The notes beneath the pieces were generated by a model. That model ran no database searches and was not told where the DNA came from. It worked only from the letters and a program-made list of their open reading frames with translations. Source: Streptomyces fuscichromogenes (GTDB lineage Bacteria > Actinomycetota > Actinomycetes > Streptomycetales > Streptomycetaceae). From it: a stretch of 64,000 bases of DNA. Below, piece by piece: positions 30,357 to 38,622 of this stretch. The position numbers were made by a program, and so were the translations under genes. Location: NCBI RefSeq assembly GCF_014645815.1, contig NZ_BMML01000023.1, forward strand, positions 62,001 through 126,000. Reading direction: 5' to 3'. Numbering within the stretch: position 1 is the first letter of the stretch; every line of letters begins with the position of its first letter.

Positions 30357-30360
30357 GGGG

Positions 30361-30415
30361 GTGCGCCCCGAAGGGCGCGGGGCTGCGTCGATGTGCGGCT
30401 GCCGCCGCGTGGGCG
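30361..30415. repeat. Dispersed Streptomyces intergenic repeat, copy 1
   Basis: The segment starting cgccccgaagggcgcggggc, with gcgcgaccagccac near 30413, is a variant of the element found again near 60763 and 63886. It lies between two genes and has internal dyad symmetry. Noncoding. Confidence 0.6.
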
Positions 30416-30475
30416 CGACCAGCCACATCGAATCCCGCACCCGGGAACGGCCCGCAGCCCTACGGCGAGTCCCCT

Positions 30476-32347
30476 TCAGACCGTCGGCGCCTCCGCGAAC
30501 TGCGTCCGGTGCAGCTCCGCGTACCGCCCGTCCGCCGCCAGCAGGGCTTCGTGGGTGCCGCGCTCCACGATCCGGCCGGCCTCGACCACCAGGATCTGGT
30601 CGGCGGCCCGGATCGTGGACAACCGGTGGGCGATGACGACGGCCGTACGCCCCTGGAGCGCCTCGGCGAGGGCTTCCTGCACGGCCGCCTCCGAGGTGTT
30701 GTCGAGATGGGCGGTGGCCTCGTCGAGGATCACCACGCGCTGGCGGGCCAGCAGCAGCCGGGCGATGGTCATCCGCTGCCGCTCGCCGCCGGAGAGCCGG
30801 TAGCCGCGCTCGCCGACCACCGTGTCCAGGCCGTCGGGCAGCGCCCGGACCACCTCACCGAGCCGGGCCCGCCCCAGGGCGTCCCACAGCTCCTCGTCCG
30901 TGGCCGCGGGCCGGGCGAGCAGCAGGTTGGCGCGGACGGTGTCGTGGAAGAGGTGTCCGTCCTGGGTGACCATGCCCAGGGTGGCCCGCACCGAGCCGGC
31001 GGTCAGGTCGCGGACGTCGGTGCCGCCGATGCGGACGGCGCCCTCGTCGACGTCGTACAGGCGCGGCAGCAGCTGGGCGATGGTGGACTTGCCGGCGCCG
31101 GAGGAGCCGACGAGGGCGACGGTCTGGCCGGGCTCGGCGCGGAAGGAGATGCCGTGCAGGACCTCGCTGCCGCCGCGCGAGTCGAGGACCGCGACCTCTT
31201 CGAGCGAGGCCAGCGAGACCTGGTCGGCGGCCGGGTAGGCGAAGCGGACGTCCTCGAACTCGACGGCCACCGGGCCCTCGGGGACCTCGCGGGCGTCCGG
31301 TTTCTCCTCGATCAGGGGCTTCAGGTCGAGCACTTCGAAGACCCGCTCGAAGCTGACCAGCGCGCTCATCACCTCGACACGGGCGCCGGCGAGCGCGGTC
31401 AGCGGGGCGTAGAGGCGGGTCAGCAGCAGGGCCAGGGAGACCACCGCGCCCGGCTCCAGGCTGCCGCGCAGCGCGAACCAGCCGCCGAGGCCGTAGACCA
31501 GGGCGAGCGCCAGCGAGGAGACCAGGGTCAGCGCGGTCATGAACACCGACTGGGAGGTGGCGGTGCGCACACCGATGTCCCGGACCCGGGCGGCACGGGC
31601 GGTGAACTCGGCCGACTCCTCCTCGGGGCGGCCGAAGAGCTTGATCAGGGTGGCGCCGGGCGCGGAGAAGCGCTCGGTCATCCGGGTGCCCATGTCCGCG
31701 TTGAGCGCGGCGGCCTCCCGCTGCATCCGGGCCATCCGGCCGCCCATCCGACGGGCGGGCACCACGAACACCGGCAGCAGCACCAGCGCGAGCAGGGTGA
31801 TCTGCCAGGACAGGGTGAGCATCACCGCGAGCGTGAGCACCAGCGTGACCAGGTTGCTGACCACGCCGGAGAGGGTGCCGGCGAAGGCCCGCTGGGCGCC
31901 GATCACGTCGTTGTTGAGACGGCTGACGAGCGCTCCCGTACGGGTACGTGTGAAGAACGCGACGGGCATGCGCTGCACATGATCGAACACAGCCGTGCGC
32001 AGATCGAGGATGAGGCCCTCGCCGAGCGTCGCCGAGAGCCGTCGGCCGAGCACCCCGAGTGCCGCCTCGGCGACCGCGACCAGCGCGATCAGCAGGGACA
32101 GCCGTACGACCGCGCCGGTGTCGTGCCCCGACACGATCGCGTCGACGACATGGCCGGCGAGCACCGGGGTGGCGACGGCGAGCAGGGCGGTCACCACCCC
32201 GAGCAGCACGAACCGGACGATGCCGCCCCGGTACGGGCGGGCGAAGGCGGCGATGCGACGCAGCGTGGCCCGTTCGAACGGGCGCCGCTCCTGCTGTGCG
32301 GTCATCACGCTGTGCAGTTGCATCCAGGCGGTGGTCTCCATACTCAT
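30476..32347 (-). CDS. ABC exporter, fused permease-ATPase (MsbA/MDR type)
   Basis: 623 residues: six transmembrane helices (~30-330) followed by a nucleotide-binding domain with Walker A GSSGAGKST, Q-loop (MVTQDGHLFHDTV), signature LSGGERQR, Walker B VVILDEATAHLD and the switch His in VVIAHRLSTIRAAD. Homo- or heterodimeric exporter of lipids or drugs; no partner half-transporter gene is adjacent. Divergent from the flippase-like gene. An alternative start is the internal ATG of MTAQQERRPFE. Substrate unknown. Confidence 0.92.
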   Translation of the reverse strand: MSMETTAWMQLHSVMTAQQERRPFERATLRRIAAFARPYRGGIVRFVLLGVVTALLAVATPVLAGHVVDAIVSGHDTGAVVRLSLLIALVAVAEAALGVLGRRLSATLGEGLILDLRTAVFDHVQRMPVAFFTRTRTGALVSRLNNDVIGAQRAFAGTLSGVVSNLVTLVLTLAVMLTLSWQITLLALVLLPVFVVPARRMGGRMARMQREAAALNADMGTRMTERFSAPGATLIKLFGRPEEESAEFTARAARVRDIGVRTATSQSVFMTALTLVSSLALALVYGLGGWFALRGSLEPGAVVSLALLLTRLYAPLTALAGARVEVMSALVSFERVFEVLDLKPLIEEKPDAREVPEGPVAVEFEDVRFAYPAADQVSLASLEEVAVLDSRGGSEVLHGISFRAEPGQTVALVGSSGAGKSTIAQLLPRLYDVDEGAVRIGGTDVRDLTAGSVRATLGMVTQDGHLFHDTVRANLLLARPAATDEELWDALGRARLGEVVRALPDGLDTVVGERGYRLSGGERQRMTIARLLLARQRVVILDEATAHLDNTSEAAVQEALAEALQGRTAVVIAHRLSTIRAADQILVVEAGRIVERGTHEALLAADGRYAELHRTQFAEAPTV

Positions 32348-32491
32348 GAGGGAGACGGTAGGACCTCAAGCGTCGTTGAGGTCAATGTCCGTGCGCGGCC
32401 CGCGGGCCTCCCCCACCCGCTGCCCGTCCGACATCCGGTGTCTCCTCTTCCGCCACCCGCAGTTGGGGCGGCATGGAGAACCTCTCCCGGT

Positions 32492-33475
32492 GTGACAGCG
32501 GTAAGAATCCCCGGCTTCCGTGAGAGCCGTCCGACCCGGCTCGCCCGCCGCGTCCCCTGGCGGCATGTCCTCACCCTGATTCCGCTCGTGCTGGTCGCGG
32601 TCATCGCGGTGCAGCACCGGCAGGTCCTCGTCGAGGGCTTCGGCCATCTGCGCGAGGCCTCCTGGCCCTGGCTGCTGGCGGCGGGCGGTGCCACCTGTCT
32701 GACCTGGGTGGCCGCCGCGTTCACCCGGCAGGGCGCGGTCGTCCAGCCGCTGCCCCGCTGGCGGCTGCTGGCCACCCAGCTCGCGGCCGGCTCGGCCAAC
32801 CATCTGCTGCCGACGGGACTCGGCTCGGGTGCGGTGAACCTGCGGTTCATGGCCGTGTGCGGAGTGCCGCTCGCCACCTCCTCCGCCGCGCTGGCCCTCT
32901 ATCTGCTCGCCGAGTCGATCGCCCGCGTGGGCCTGATGGCCGTGTTCTTCGTCGCCTTCCCGGACGCGCTGCGGCTCGACGGCCTGCTGCCCGGCGCGGA
33001 CGTCGGACCGCTGCTCGCCGTCGCCGGCGCGCTGGTGACCGCCGCGCTGACCGCGCTGTTCCTCGTACGACGGGTGCGCGAGCCGGTGCTCCGCTTCGTG
33101 CGCAGCGCCCTGGGCGAGGCCCGCTCGGTGCACACCCGTCCGTCCCGGGCGCTGGCGCTGTGGGGCGGCTCGCTCGCCTTCCCCGCCCTCCAGGCGGCCG
33201 GTCTGGTGGCGGTGGGGCAGGCGCTGGGCCTCGACGTGCCGCCCGCGCACATGGCGCTGGCGTACCTGGCGGCCACGGTCGCCGTCGCCCTGGTCCCCAC
33301 GCCGGGCGGCCTGGGTTCGGTGGAGGCGGCGCTGATCGTGGCGCTGGTGGCGGCCGGCGGCCCGGTGGCGGTGGCCACGGCCGTCGTCCTCGCGTACCGG
33401 ATCATCACCGTGTGGGTGCCGTTGCTGCCGGGAGCACTGACACTGGGAGCGCTGGTACGACTGAAGGTCATCTGA
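32492..33475 (+). CDS. Flippase-like / LPG-synthase TM family membrane protein
   Basis: 327 residues from a GTG at 32492. About eight hydrophobic helices are present. The conserved N-terminal segment ATQLAAGSANHLLPTGLGSGAVNLRF and the C-terminal VALVPTPGGLGSVEAALIVAL are hallmarks of the UPF0104/lysylphosphatidylglycerol synthase transmembrane family. There is no catalytic aminoacyl-transferase domain, so lipid or polyprenyl-linked substrate transport is more likely than synthesis. The crotonase gene follows 22 bp later. Confidence 0.85.
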   Translation: MTAVRIPGFRESRPTRLARRVPWRHVLTLIPLVLVAVIAVQHRQVLVEGFGHLREASWPWLLAAGGATCLTWVAAAFTRQGAVVQPLPRWRLLATQLAAGSANHLLPTGLGSGAVNLRFMAVCGVPLATSSAALALYLLAESIARVGLMAVFFVAFPDALRLDGLLPGADVGPLLAVAGALVTAALTALFLVRRVREPVLRFVRSALGEARSVHTRPSRALALWGGSLAFPALQAAGLVAVGQALGLDVPPAHMALAYLAATVAVALVPTPGGLGSVEAALIVALVAAGGPVAVATAVVLAYRIITVWVPLLPGALTLGALVRLKVI

Positions 33476-33497
33476 GCACTCGCCGCGGAGGAAACAC

Positions 33498-34262
33498 ATG
33501 CCGGTCCGCCTGGAACGCCAGGGTCCTGTCACGACGGTGGTCCTCTCCCGGCCCGGGGTGCGCAACGCGGTGGACGGGCCGACGGCGGCCGAACTGGTCG
33601 CGGCCTTCCGGGAGTTCGAGGCGGACGACGCGGCCCGGGTGGCGGTGCTGTGGGGCGAGGGCGGCACGTTCTGCGCGGGCGCGGACCTCAAGGCGATGGG
33701 CGGCGAGCACCGCAACCGGGTGGCGGAGGACGGCGACGGCCCGATGGGCCCGACCCGGCTGCGCCTGTCGAAGCCGGTGATCGCGGCGATCGCCGGGCAC
33801 GCCGTGGCCGGCGGCCTGGAGCTGGCCCTGTGGTGCGATCTGCGGGTCGCCGAGGAGGACGCGGTGTTCGGCGTCTTCTGCCGCCGCTGGGGTGTGCCGC
33901 TGATCGACGGCGGCACGGTACGGCTGCCCCGGCTGATCGGCACGAGCCGGGCGATGGACCTGATCCTCACCGGCCGCGCGGTACCGGCCGCCGAGGCGTA
34001 CGAGATGGGGCTGGCCAACCGGGTCGTCCCCACCGGAAGCTCCCGCCGGGCGGCCGAGGAACTGGCCGCGTCCATCGCGGGTTTCCCGCAGGCCTGCCTG
34101 CGCAGCGACCGCGCGTCGGTGCTGGACCAGGAGGGGCTGGACGAGACGGCGGCGCTGGGCGCCGAGATCCGGCACGGCATGGGCGTGCTGGCGGAAGGTC
34201 TGGAGGGGGCCGCGCGGTTCGCGTCGGGGGCGGGCCGGCACGGGTCGTTCACGGGCGGCTGA
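33498..34262 (+). CDS. Enoyl-CoA hydratase/isomerase (crotonase) family protein
   Basis: 254 residues, a single crotonase fold. The CoA-pocket segment GGTFCAGADLKAMGG and the oxyanion-hole strand AIAGHAVAGGLELALWCDLRVA are clear. The usual catalytic Glu region reads FCRRWGVPLIDGGTVRLPRLIG, with Asp rather than Glu near the active site, as in many family members of unassigned activity. The start has GGAGG 9-10 nt upstream. Its 3' end overlaps the truncated oxidoreductase fragment on the other strand. Substrate unknown. Confidence 0.9.
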   Translation: MPVRLERQGPVTTVVLSRPGVRNAVDGPTAAELVAAFREFEADDAARVAVLWGEGGTFCAGADLKAMGGEHRNRVAEDGDGPMGPTRLRLSKPVIAAIAGHAVAGGLELALWCDLRVAEEDAVFGVFCRRWGVPLIDGGTVRLPRLIGTSRAMDLILTGRAVPAAEAYEMGLANRVVPTGSSRRAAEELAASIAGFPQACLRSDRASVLDQEGLDETAALGAEIRHGMGVLAEGLEGAARFASGAGRHGSFTGG

Positions 34263-34548
34263 CCAGCCGCTCCGGCAGCGCCCCCACCGGTTCGACCGGG
34301 ATGCCGGACCCGGCGGCGCAGGCGGCCGGGAGGCGGGAGCCCTCGCGGACGAGGCGGGCCTCCAGGGTGCCGGGGCGGGCGTCGAAACCGGTGTGCAGGA
34401 TGGCGGTGTCGGCCTTCGCGGTGCCCTGGCCGACGTCGTCCTGGGCCTCCGCCGGAGCGCCCCTGAGATGCGGGTGGCGGGCGAGTTCGCGGGCGATCGC
34501 GCTGCCTGCGACCCCGGCGCCGACGACCGTCACGTCGTACGGCCCCAA
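34249..34548 (-). pseudogene. Truncated FAD-dependent (GlpD/LhgO-like) oxidoreductase
   Basis: Only about 99 residues remain of a family that is normally 400-550. The N-terminal dinucleotide-binding motif VTVVGAGVAGSAIARELA is intact, as is the family segment KADTAILHTGFDARPGTLEARLV. The sequence then ends after GIPVEPVGALPERLVSRP, where full-length relatives continue with the catalytic domain. It lies 25 bp downstream of the FGGY kinase on the same strand. A glycerol-kinase plus glycerol-3-phosphate-dehydrogenase-like pair has apparently lost most of its second gene. Confidence 0.75.
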
Positions 34549-34573
34549 GGGCGGGGGGCCTCGGCGGTGACCG

Positions 34574-36025
34574 TCACGCGGGTGCTCCGGCTCCGGAGCC
34601 GGCCACCGGCCCTTCGAGGAGCGTGGCGACGGCGGTCCGGAAGACGCCCAGACGGTCGGCGGCCTCGGCGGCCGAGATGCGCGGCTCGTAGACGGCGGAG
34701 GGCCTGCCGTCCGGCAGGAAGTCGACGGGGTCGCTGCCGAGATGGGCCAGCGCGCCCACGCCCAGGGCGGTGGCGTCGGGCAGCGTGGACACCTCGACGG
34801 GGCGTTGCAGCAGGTCGGCCTGGGTCTGCATGAGCAGGGCCGAACGGGTCAGACCGCCGTCGACGCGCAGCGCGGTCAGCGGGGCGCCGAGGTCGGTCTC
34901 GGCGGCCTCGGCGAGCTCCGTCACCTGGGCGGCGAGTCCCTCGCACAGGGCCCGCACCAGGTGCCCGGGGCCGGTGTCGAGGCCCAGCCCGGTGAGGGAA
35001 CCGCGCAGGTCGCCGCGCCACCAGGGGGCGGCGAGCCCGGCCAGGGCCGGGACGAAGGTGACCCCGCCGGCGTCGAGGACGGCGCCGCCCACCCGGTCCA
35101 GGTCGGCGGGTCCCGAGATCACGCCGAGGTCGGTGAGCCAGCGCACGGCGGAGGCGGCGGTGTACACCTGGCCGTCCAGGCAGTAGCCGGGCTCTCCGGC
35201 GAGGCGCCAGGCGACCGAGCTGACCAGTCCGGAGGTGCTGCGCCGGGGCGTGTCACCGGTGTGCGCGAGCAGGAACGCCCCGGTGCCATAGGTGCACTTG
35301 GCGCCGCCGGGCCCGGTGACCCGCTGGGCGAGCAGGGCGGCCTGCTGGTCCGTGGCGAGCCCGGTGAGCGGGATCTTGCTTCCGAACTCCTTTGTGGTTC
35401 CCACGAGTTGGGCGTTGTCGACGATCCCGGGAAGGTGTTCGGCGGACAGCCCGTAGAGGTCGAGGGCGCGGGCGGACCACTGCATCCGGTCCAGGTCGAG
35501 GAGGTGGGTGCGGCCGGCGGTGGCGGCGTCGGTGACGAAGGCACCGGTGAGCCGGTGGACCAGCCAGGCGTCGGTGGTGGTGACGACTCCCTCGGTGGTG
35601 AGGTGGCGGCGGATCCAGGCCATCTTGGGCGCCGCGAAGCAGGGGTCGAGCGGGAGACCGGTCAGGCTGCGTAACTCCTCGGCGTGCTCGCCGAGTCCGG
35701 CACAGAGGGACTCGGCCCGGCGGTCCTGCCGGACGATGGCGTCGGTGAGCGGACGCCCGGTGCCGGGGTCCCAGGCGAGGACGGTCTCGCCCTGGTTGGC
35801 CAGGCCGAACGCGGTCACCGGTTCACCGGCCTCGGCGAGCGCCCGGCGGCCGGCGACGAGCACCGAGTCGTAGAGCTCCACGGGGTCGGCCTCCATCAGG
35901 CCTCCGGGCAGGTGCCGGGTCCGTACGGCGACGAATCCGGTGCCGATGACGCCCCGTTCGGGGCAGATCACCAGGGCCTTGGTGCCGGACGTGCCCTGGT
36001 CGACCGCGAGCACCGGACCTGTCAT
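34574..36025 (-). CDS. FGGY-family carbohydrate kinase (glycerol-kinase-like)
   Basis: 483 residues from the ATG at 36025, which has GGAGG just upstream; the open frame extends further but without homology. The N-terminal phosphate-1 motif is VDQGTSGTKALV. LATDQQAALLAQ, TYGTGAFLLAHTG and the C-terminal ALRVDGGLTRSALLMQTQADLL are typical FGGY motifs closest to glycerol kinases. It phosphorylates glycerol or a small sugar/polyol. The adjacent remnant of an FAD oxidoreductase supports a former glycerol-type catabolic unit. Substrate not certain. Confidence 0.85.
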   Translation of the reverse strand: MTGPVLAVDQGTSGTKALVICPERGVIGTGFVAVRTRHLPGGLMEADPVELYDSVLVAGRRALAEAGEPVTAFGLANQGETVLAWDPGTGRPLTDAIVRQDRRAESLCAGLGEHAEELRSLTGLPLDPCFAAPKMAWIRRHLTTEGVVTTTDAWLVHRLTGAFVTDAATAGRTHLLDLDRMQWSARALDLYGLSAEHLPGIVDNAQLVGTTKEFGSKIPLTGLATDQQAALLAQRVTGPGGAKCTYGTGAFLLAHTGDTPRRSTSGLVSSVAWRLAGEPGYCLDGQVYTAASAVRWLTDLGVISGPADLDRVGGAVLDAGGVTFVPALAGLAAPWWRGDLRGSLTGLGLDTGPGHLVRALCEGLAAQVTELAEAAETDLGAPLTALRVDGGLTRSALLMQTQADLLQRPVEVSTLPDATALGVGALAHLGSDPVDFLPDGRPSAVYEPRISAAEAADRLGVFRTAVATLLEGPVAGSGAGAPA

Positions 36026-36165
36026 AGAGCCTCCCCTGACGATCACTGCGCGACAGCCTGCCGCAGTGGTGAGGGGCAGCACAAGCACACCCGGGTGCAG
36101 GTGGCACGAACCTCCGTGCGGATACGGCAGGATGAGCGGTTGCACGAACGAATGGGAGGTGACCG

Positions 36166-37257
36166 GTGGACCGAGCGCTCACCGTCGATGACCTGGTCCT
36201 GGCCGGAATCGCCCTCGCGGCCGGCCTGTTGCTGGCCTTTCTGTCACGCGGGATGCTGCGCTGGCTGGCGGGGCACGCGAAGCGGACCCGTTGGAGCGGT
36301 GACGACGTCCTCGTGGACGCGCTGCGCGCGGTGGTCCCGTGGGCGGCGATCGCGGGCGGCGCGGCGGCCGCGGCGGCGGTCCTGCCGCTGACGAAGACGG
36401 TCCAGCACCACACGAACCAGTGCCTGAAGGTACTGCTCATCTTCGCGGTGACGGTGTCGGTGGCGCGGGTGGTCGCCGGGCTGGTGCAGTCGGTCACCCA
36501 GTCCCGCTCGGGGGTCGCCGGTTCGGCCACGATCTTCGTGAACATCACCCGGGTGCTGGTCCTGTCGATCGGTTTCCTGGTGATGCTCCAGACGCTGGGC
36601 ATCTCCATAGCCCCCCTGCTCACCGCGCTGGGCGTGGGCGGTCTGGCGGTGGCGCTGGCCCTCCAGGACACCCTGGCCAACCTCTTCGCGGGCGTCCACA
36701 TCCTCGCCTCCAAGACCGTCCAGCCGGGCGACTACATACAGCTGAGCAGCGGTGAGGAGGGCTATGTCGTGGACATCAACTGGCGTCAGACGACCGTCCG
36801 CCAGCTCTCCAACAACCTGGTGGTCATCCCCAACGGCCAGCTGGCGAAGACCAACATGACCAACTACACCCGCCCCGAACAGCAGTTGACGGTCCTGGTG
36901 CAGGTGGGGGTGGGCTACGACAGCGACCTGGACCATGTCGAGCGGGTCACGCACGAGGTCATCACCGAGACGATGACCGAGATCACCGGCGCGGTCCCGG
37001 ACCACGAACCCGCCATCCGCTTCCACACCTTCGGGGACTCGCGGATCGGCTTCACGGTGATCCTGGGCGTCGGTGAGTTCAGCGACCAGTTCCGGATCAA
37101 GCACGAGTTCGTCAAGCGCCTGCACCGCCGCTACCGCGAGGAGGGCATCCGTATCCCGGCTCCGGCCCGGACGGTGGCGCTCCAGCAGGGGGCCGTGGTG
37201 ATCCCGCAGCAGCGCGTCACGGACGAGATGTCCGCGGGCCTGCCGCACACCGACTAG
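36166..37257 (+). CDS. MscS-family mechanosensitive ion channel
   Basis: 363 residues from a GTG start preceded by GGGAGGTGA. Four N-terminal hydrophobic helices. The pore-lining helix and beta domain are clear: LLTALGVGGLAVALALQDTLANLFAGV, then GDYIQLSSGEEGYVVDINWRQTTVR and NNLVVIPNGQLAKTNMTNY. The C-terminal alpha/beta domain includes FHTFGDSRIGFTVILGV. Releases solutes on hypo-osmotic shock. Transcribed alone, divergent from the FGGY kinase. Confidence 0.92.
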   Translation: MDRALTVDDLVLAGIALAAGLLLAFLSRGMLRWLAGHAKRTRWSGDDVLVDALRAVVPWAAIAGGAAAAAAVLPLTKTVQHHTNQCLKVLLIFAVTVSVARVVAGLVQSVTQSRSGVAGSATIFVNITRVLVLSIGFLVMLQTLGISIAPLLTALGVGGLAVALALQDTLANLFAGVHILASKTVQPGDYIQLSSGEEGYVVDINWRQTTVRQLSNNLVVIPNGQLAKTNMTNYTRPEQQLTVLVQVGVGYDSDLDHVERVTHEVITETMTEITGAVPDHEPAIRFHTFGDSRIGFTVILGVGEFSDQFRIKHEFVKRLHRRYREEGIRIPAPARTVALQQGAVVIPQQRVTDEMSAGLPHTD

Positions 37258-37375
37258 GCGCTCCGCGGGTGAGGACAAGTAACTCTGGCTGTCTCATGTG
37301 CCGTCTGAGGCGACACCGGGAGAGCGGGAAGACCGTCAGGTTCCCTGACCTCGTGTTGTCTCAGAGGGAGTTGGG

Positions 37376-37780
37376 GTGGATCACCTCTTTGTGTCTCACG
37401 GCAGGGCGCGTCGGTTCTACGAGGCACCGCCGGGAGTCGATCTCGATGCGGCGGCGTACGTACACACGCCCCTCTTCCTCTGGTGGTTTACCGGGAGGAC
37501 TGCACCGAGCACCGTGAGGCGCCGGACGAGCCGGCCACACGGCGAAGACGCCGGTCGCTGATCAACAACTTCTACGACTGGGCCGTCGATGCGAGGCTGC
37601 TCGATCAGCGGCCGTCTTTCGCCGCAGTAACGGACGGGGTGTGTTGGCCTGGGGGGGCCACGACCGAGCTGGACATGCGCCACCTGACCTTCCGGGTGAG
37701 TGCAGCTGCCTGCTCGACATCGAGGTCGGCCCGCCGCGTCGGGACGCCTCCCCGGTTGAGGTGATGCTGCAGGAGTCACC
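37376..37780 (+). pseudogene. Decayed tyrosine-recombinase (integrase-like) remnant
   Basis: Integrase-like fragments occur in three frames in the order expected of one protein. Frame 2 (from 37376) has RARRFYEAPPGVDLDAAAYV. Frame 1 (from about 37483) has DCTEHREAPDEPATRRRRR and the core-binding-type helix SLINNFYDWAVDARLLD. Frame 3 (from about 37690) has CSCLLDIEVGPPRRD. The arrangement requires at least two frameshifts, and the catalytic domain is missing. The family assignment is from pattern memory, so confidence is moderate. Confidence 0.5.
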
Positions 37781-37785
37781 CCCTG

Positions 37786-37947
37786 ATGCCGGTGTCCGCC
37801 AAGACCGCCACCTAGCTCCGCGAGGCCATGGGCGGGCTGCTGGCCGGCGAGGCCCTGCACACCGACGGCGCCCTCACCAAGGAGAACCTCGCCCTGAAGA
37901 AGTGCGCCAGCGACCGAAGACTCGCCCCTCTGCCTTCCTTCAAGTGA
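37786..37947 (+). pseudogene. Remnant of an integrase-associated small protein with in-frame stop
   Basis: Reads MPVSAKTAT, then TAG at 37813-37815, then LREAMGGLLAGEALHTDGAL and TKENLALKK in the same frame up to a TGA at 37945. The 'LREAM..LLAGE..TDGALTK.NL' pattern resembles small DNA-binding proteins next to integrases in Streptomyces mobile elements. The amber codon and the short length argue that it is dead. Confidence 0.5.
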
Positions 37948-37953
37948 GCACGT

Positions 37954-38622
37954 TCACGGAAGCGGGTCTGTCAGGGACAGCGCTTCCATGAAGCGCTTGG
38001 CGCGCTCGGTGATGGTGGACCAGTCGGCGGCGGCTATGGCGGAGGCAGGGACTACTTCGGACCCGGCGCATACGGCCTGTGCTCCGGCAGCCAGGAACTG
38101 GGCGGCGTTGGCGCTGTTGACACCGCCGGAAGCGACGAGGGGGACGCCGGGATAGGGGCCGGCGAGGTCCTCGAAGTAGCGGGGGCCCAGGGAATGGGCC
38201 GGGAAGATCTTCACTGCGGCGGCGTGGAGGTCCAGAGCGTGAGCGACCTCCGTCGGGGTCAGCGCTCCCATGACCACGGGGATACCCGCTCGGACCGCGG
38301 CCTCGGCGACCTCAGGGCGGCAGCCGGGAGTGACCAGGTAGGTGGCTCCCGCCTCAATCGCCGCCTGGGCCTGAACGCCCGTCATGACCGTACCGGCGCC
38401 TATGTGGGATTCGTTGTGTGCTGCGGCGCGCTGCAGGTGGGTGGTGAGGTCAGGAGTGGTGAAGGTGAACTCCACCCAGCGGATTCCTCCTTCTGCGAGG
38501 GCGGCGCAGAGGGCCGCGGCGTCGGGGATCTCGGGGGCCCTGATCACGGCGATGACGCGGTCCGCGGACAGCGCGGGCAGGAAGGAGGAACTCACGGCGG
38601 CTGACTGCTTTCGGTGGGTCAT
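37954..38622 (-). CDS. eda: 2-keto-3-deoxy-6-phosphogluconate (KDPG) aldolase
   Basis: 222 residues from the ATG at 38622, which overlaps the upstream TGA by one base (TGATG). Class I aldolase: VIAVIRAPEIPDAAALCAALAEGG, FTFTTPD (catalytic Glu region), HIGAGTVMTGVQAQAAIEAGA, TPGCRPEVAEAA and the Schiff-base lysine in AAAVKIFPAHSLG. Splits KDPG to pyruvate and glyceraldehyde-3-phosphate. Last gene of the eight-gene uptake/catabolic operon and the final step of the proposed pathway. Confidence 0.93.
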   Translation of the reverse strand: MTHRKQSAAVSSSFLPALSADRVIAVIRAPEIPDAAALCAALAEGGIRWVEFTFTTPDLTTHLQRAAAHNESHIGAGTVMTGVQAQAAIEAGATYLVTPGCRPEVAEAAVRAGIPVVMGALTPTEVAHALDLHAAAVKIFPAHSLGPRYFEDLAGPYPGVPLVASGGVNSANAAQFLAAGAQAVCAGSEVVPASAIAAADWSTITERAKRFMEALSLTDPLP

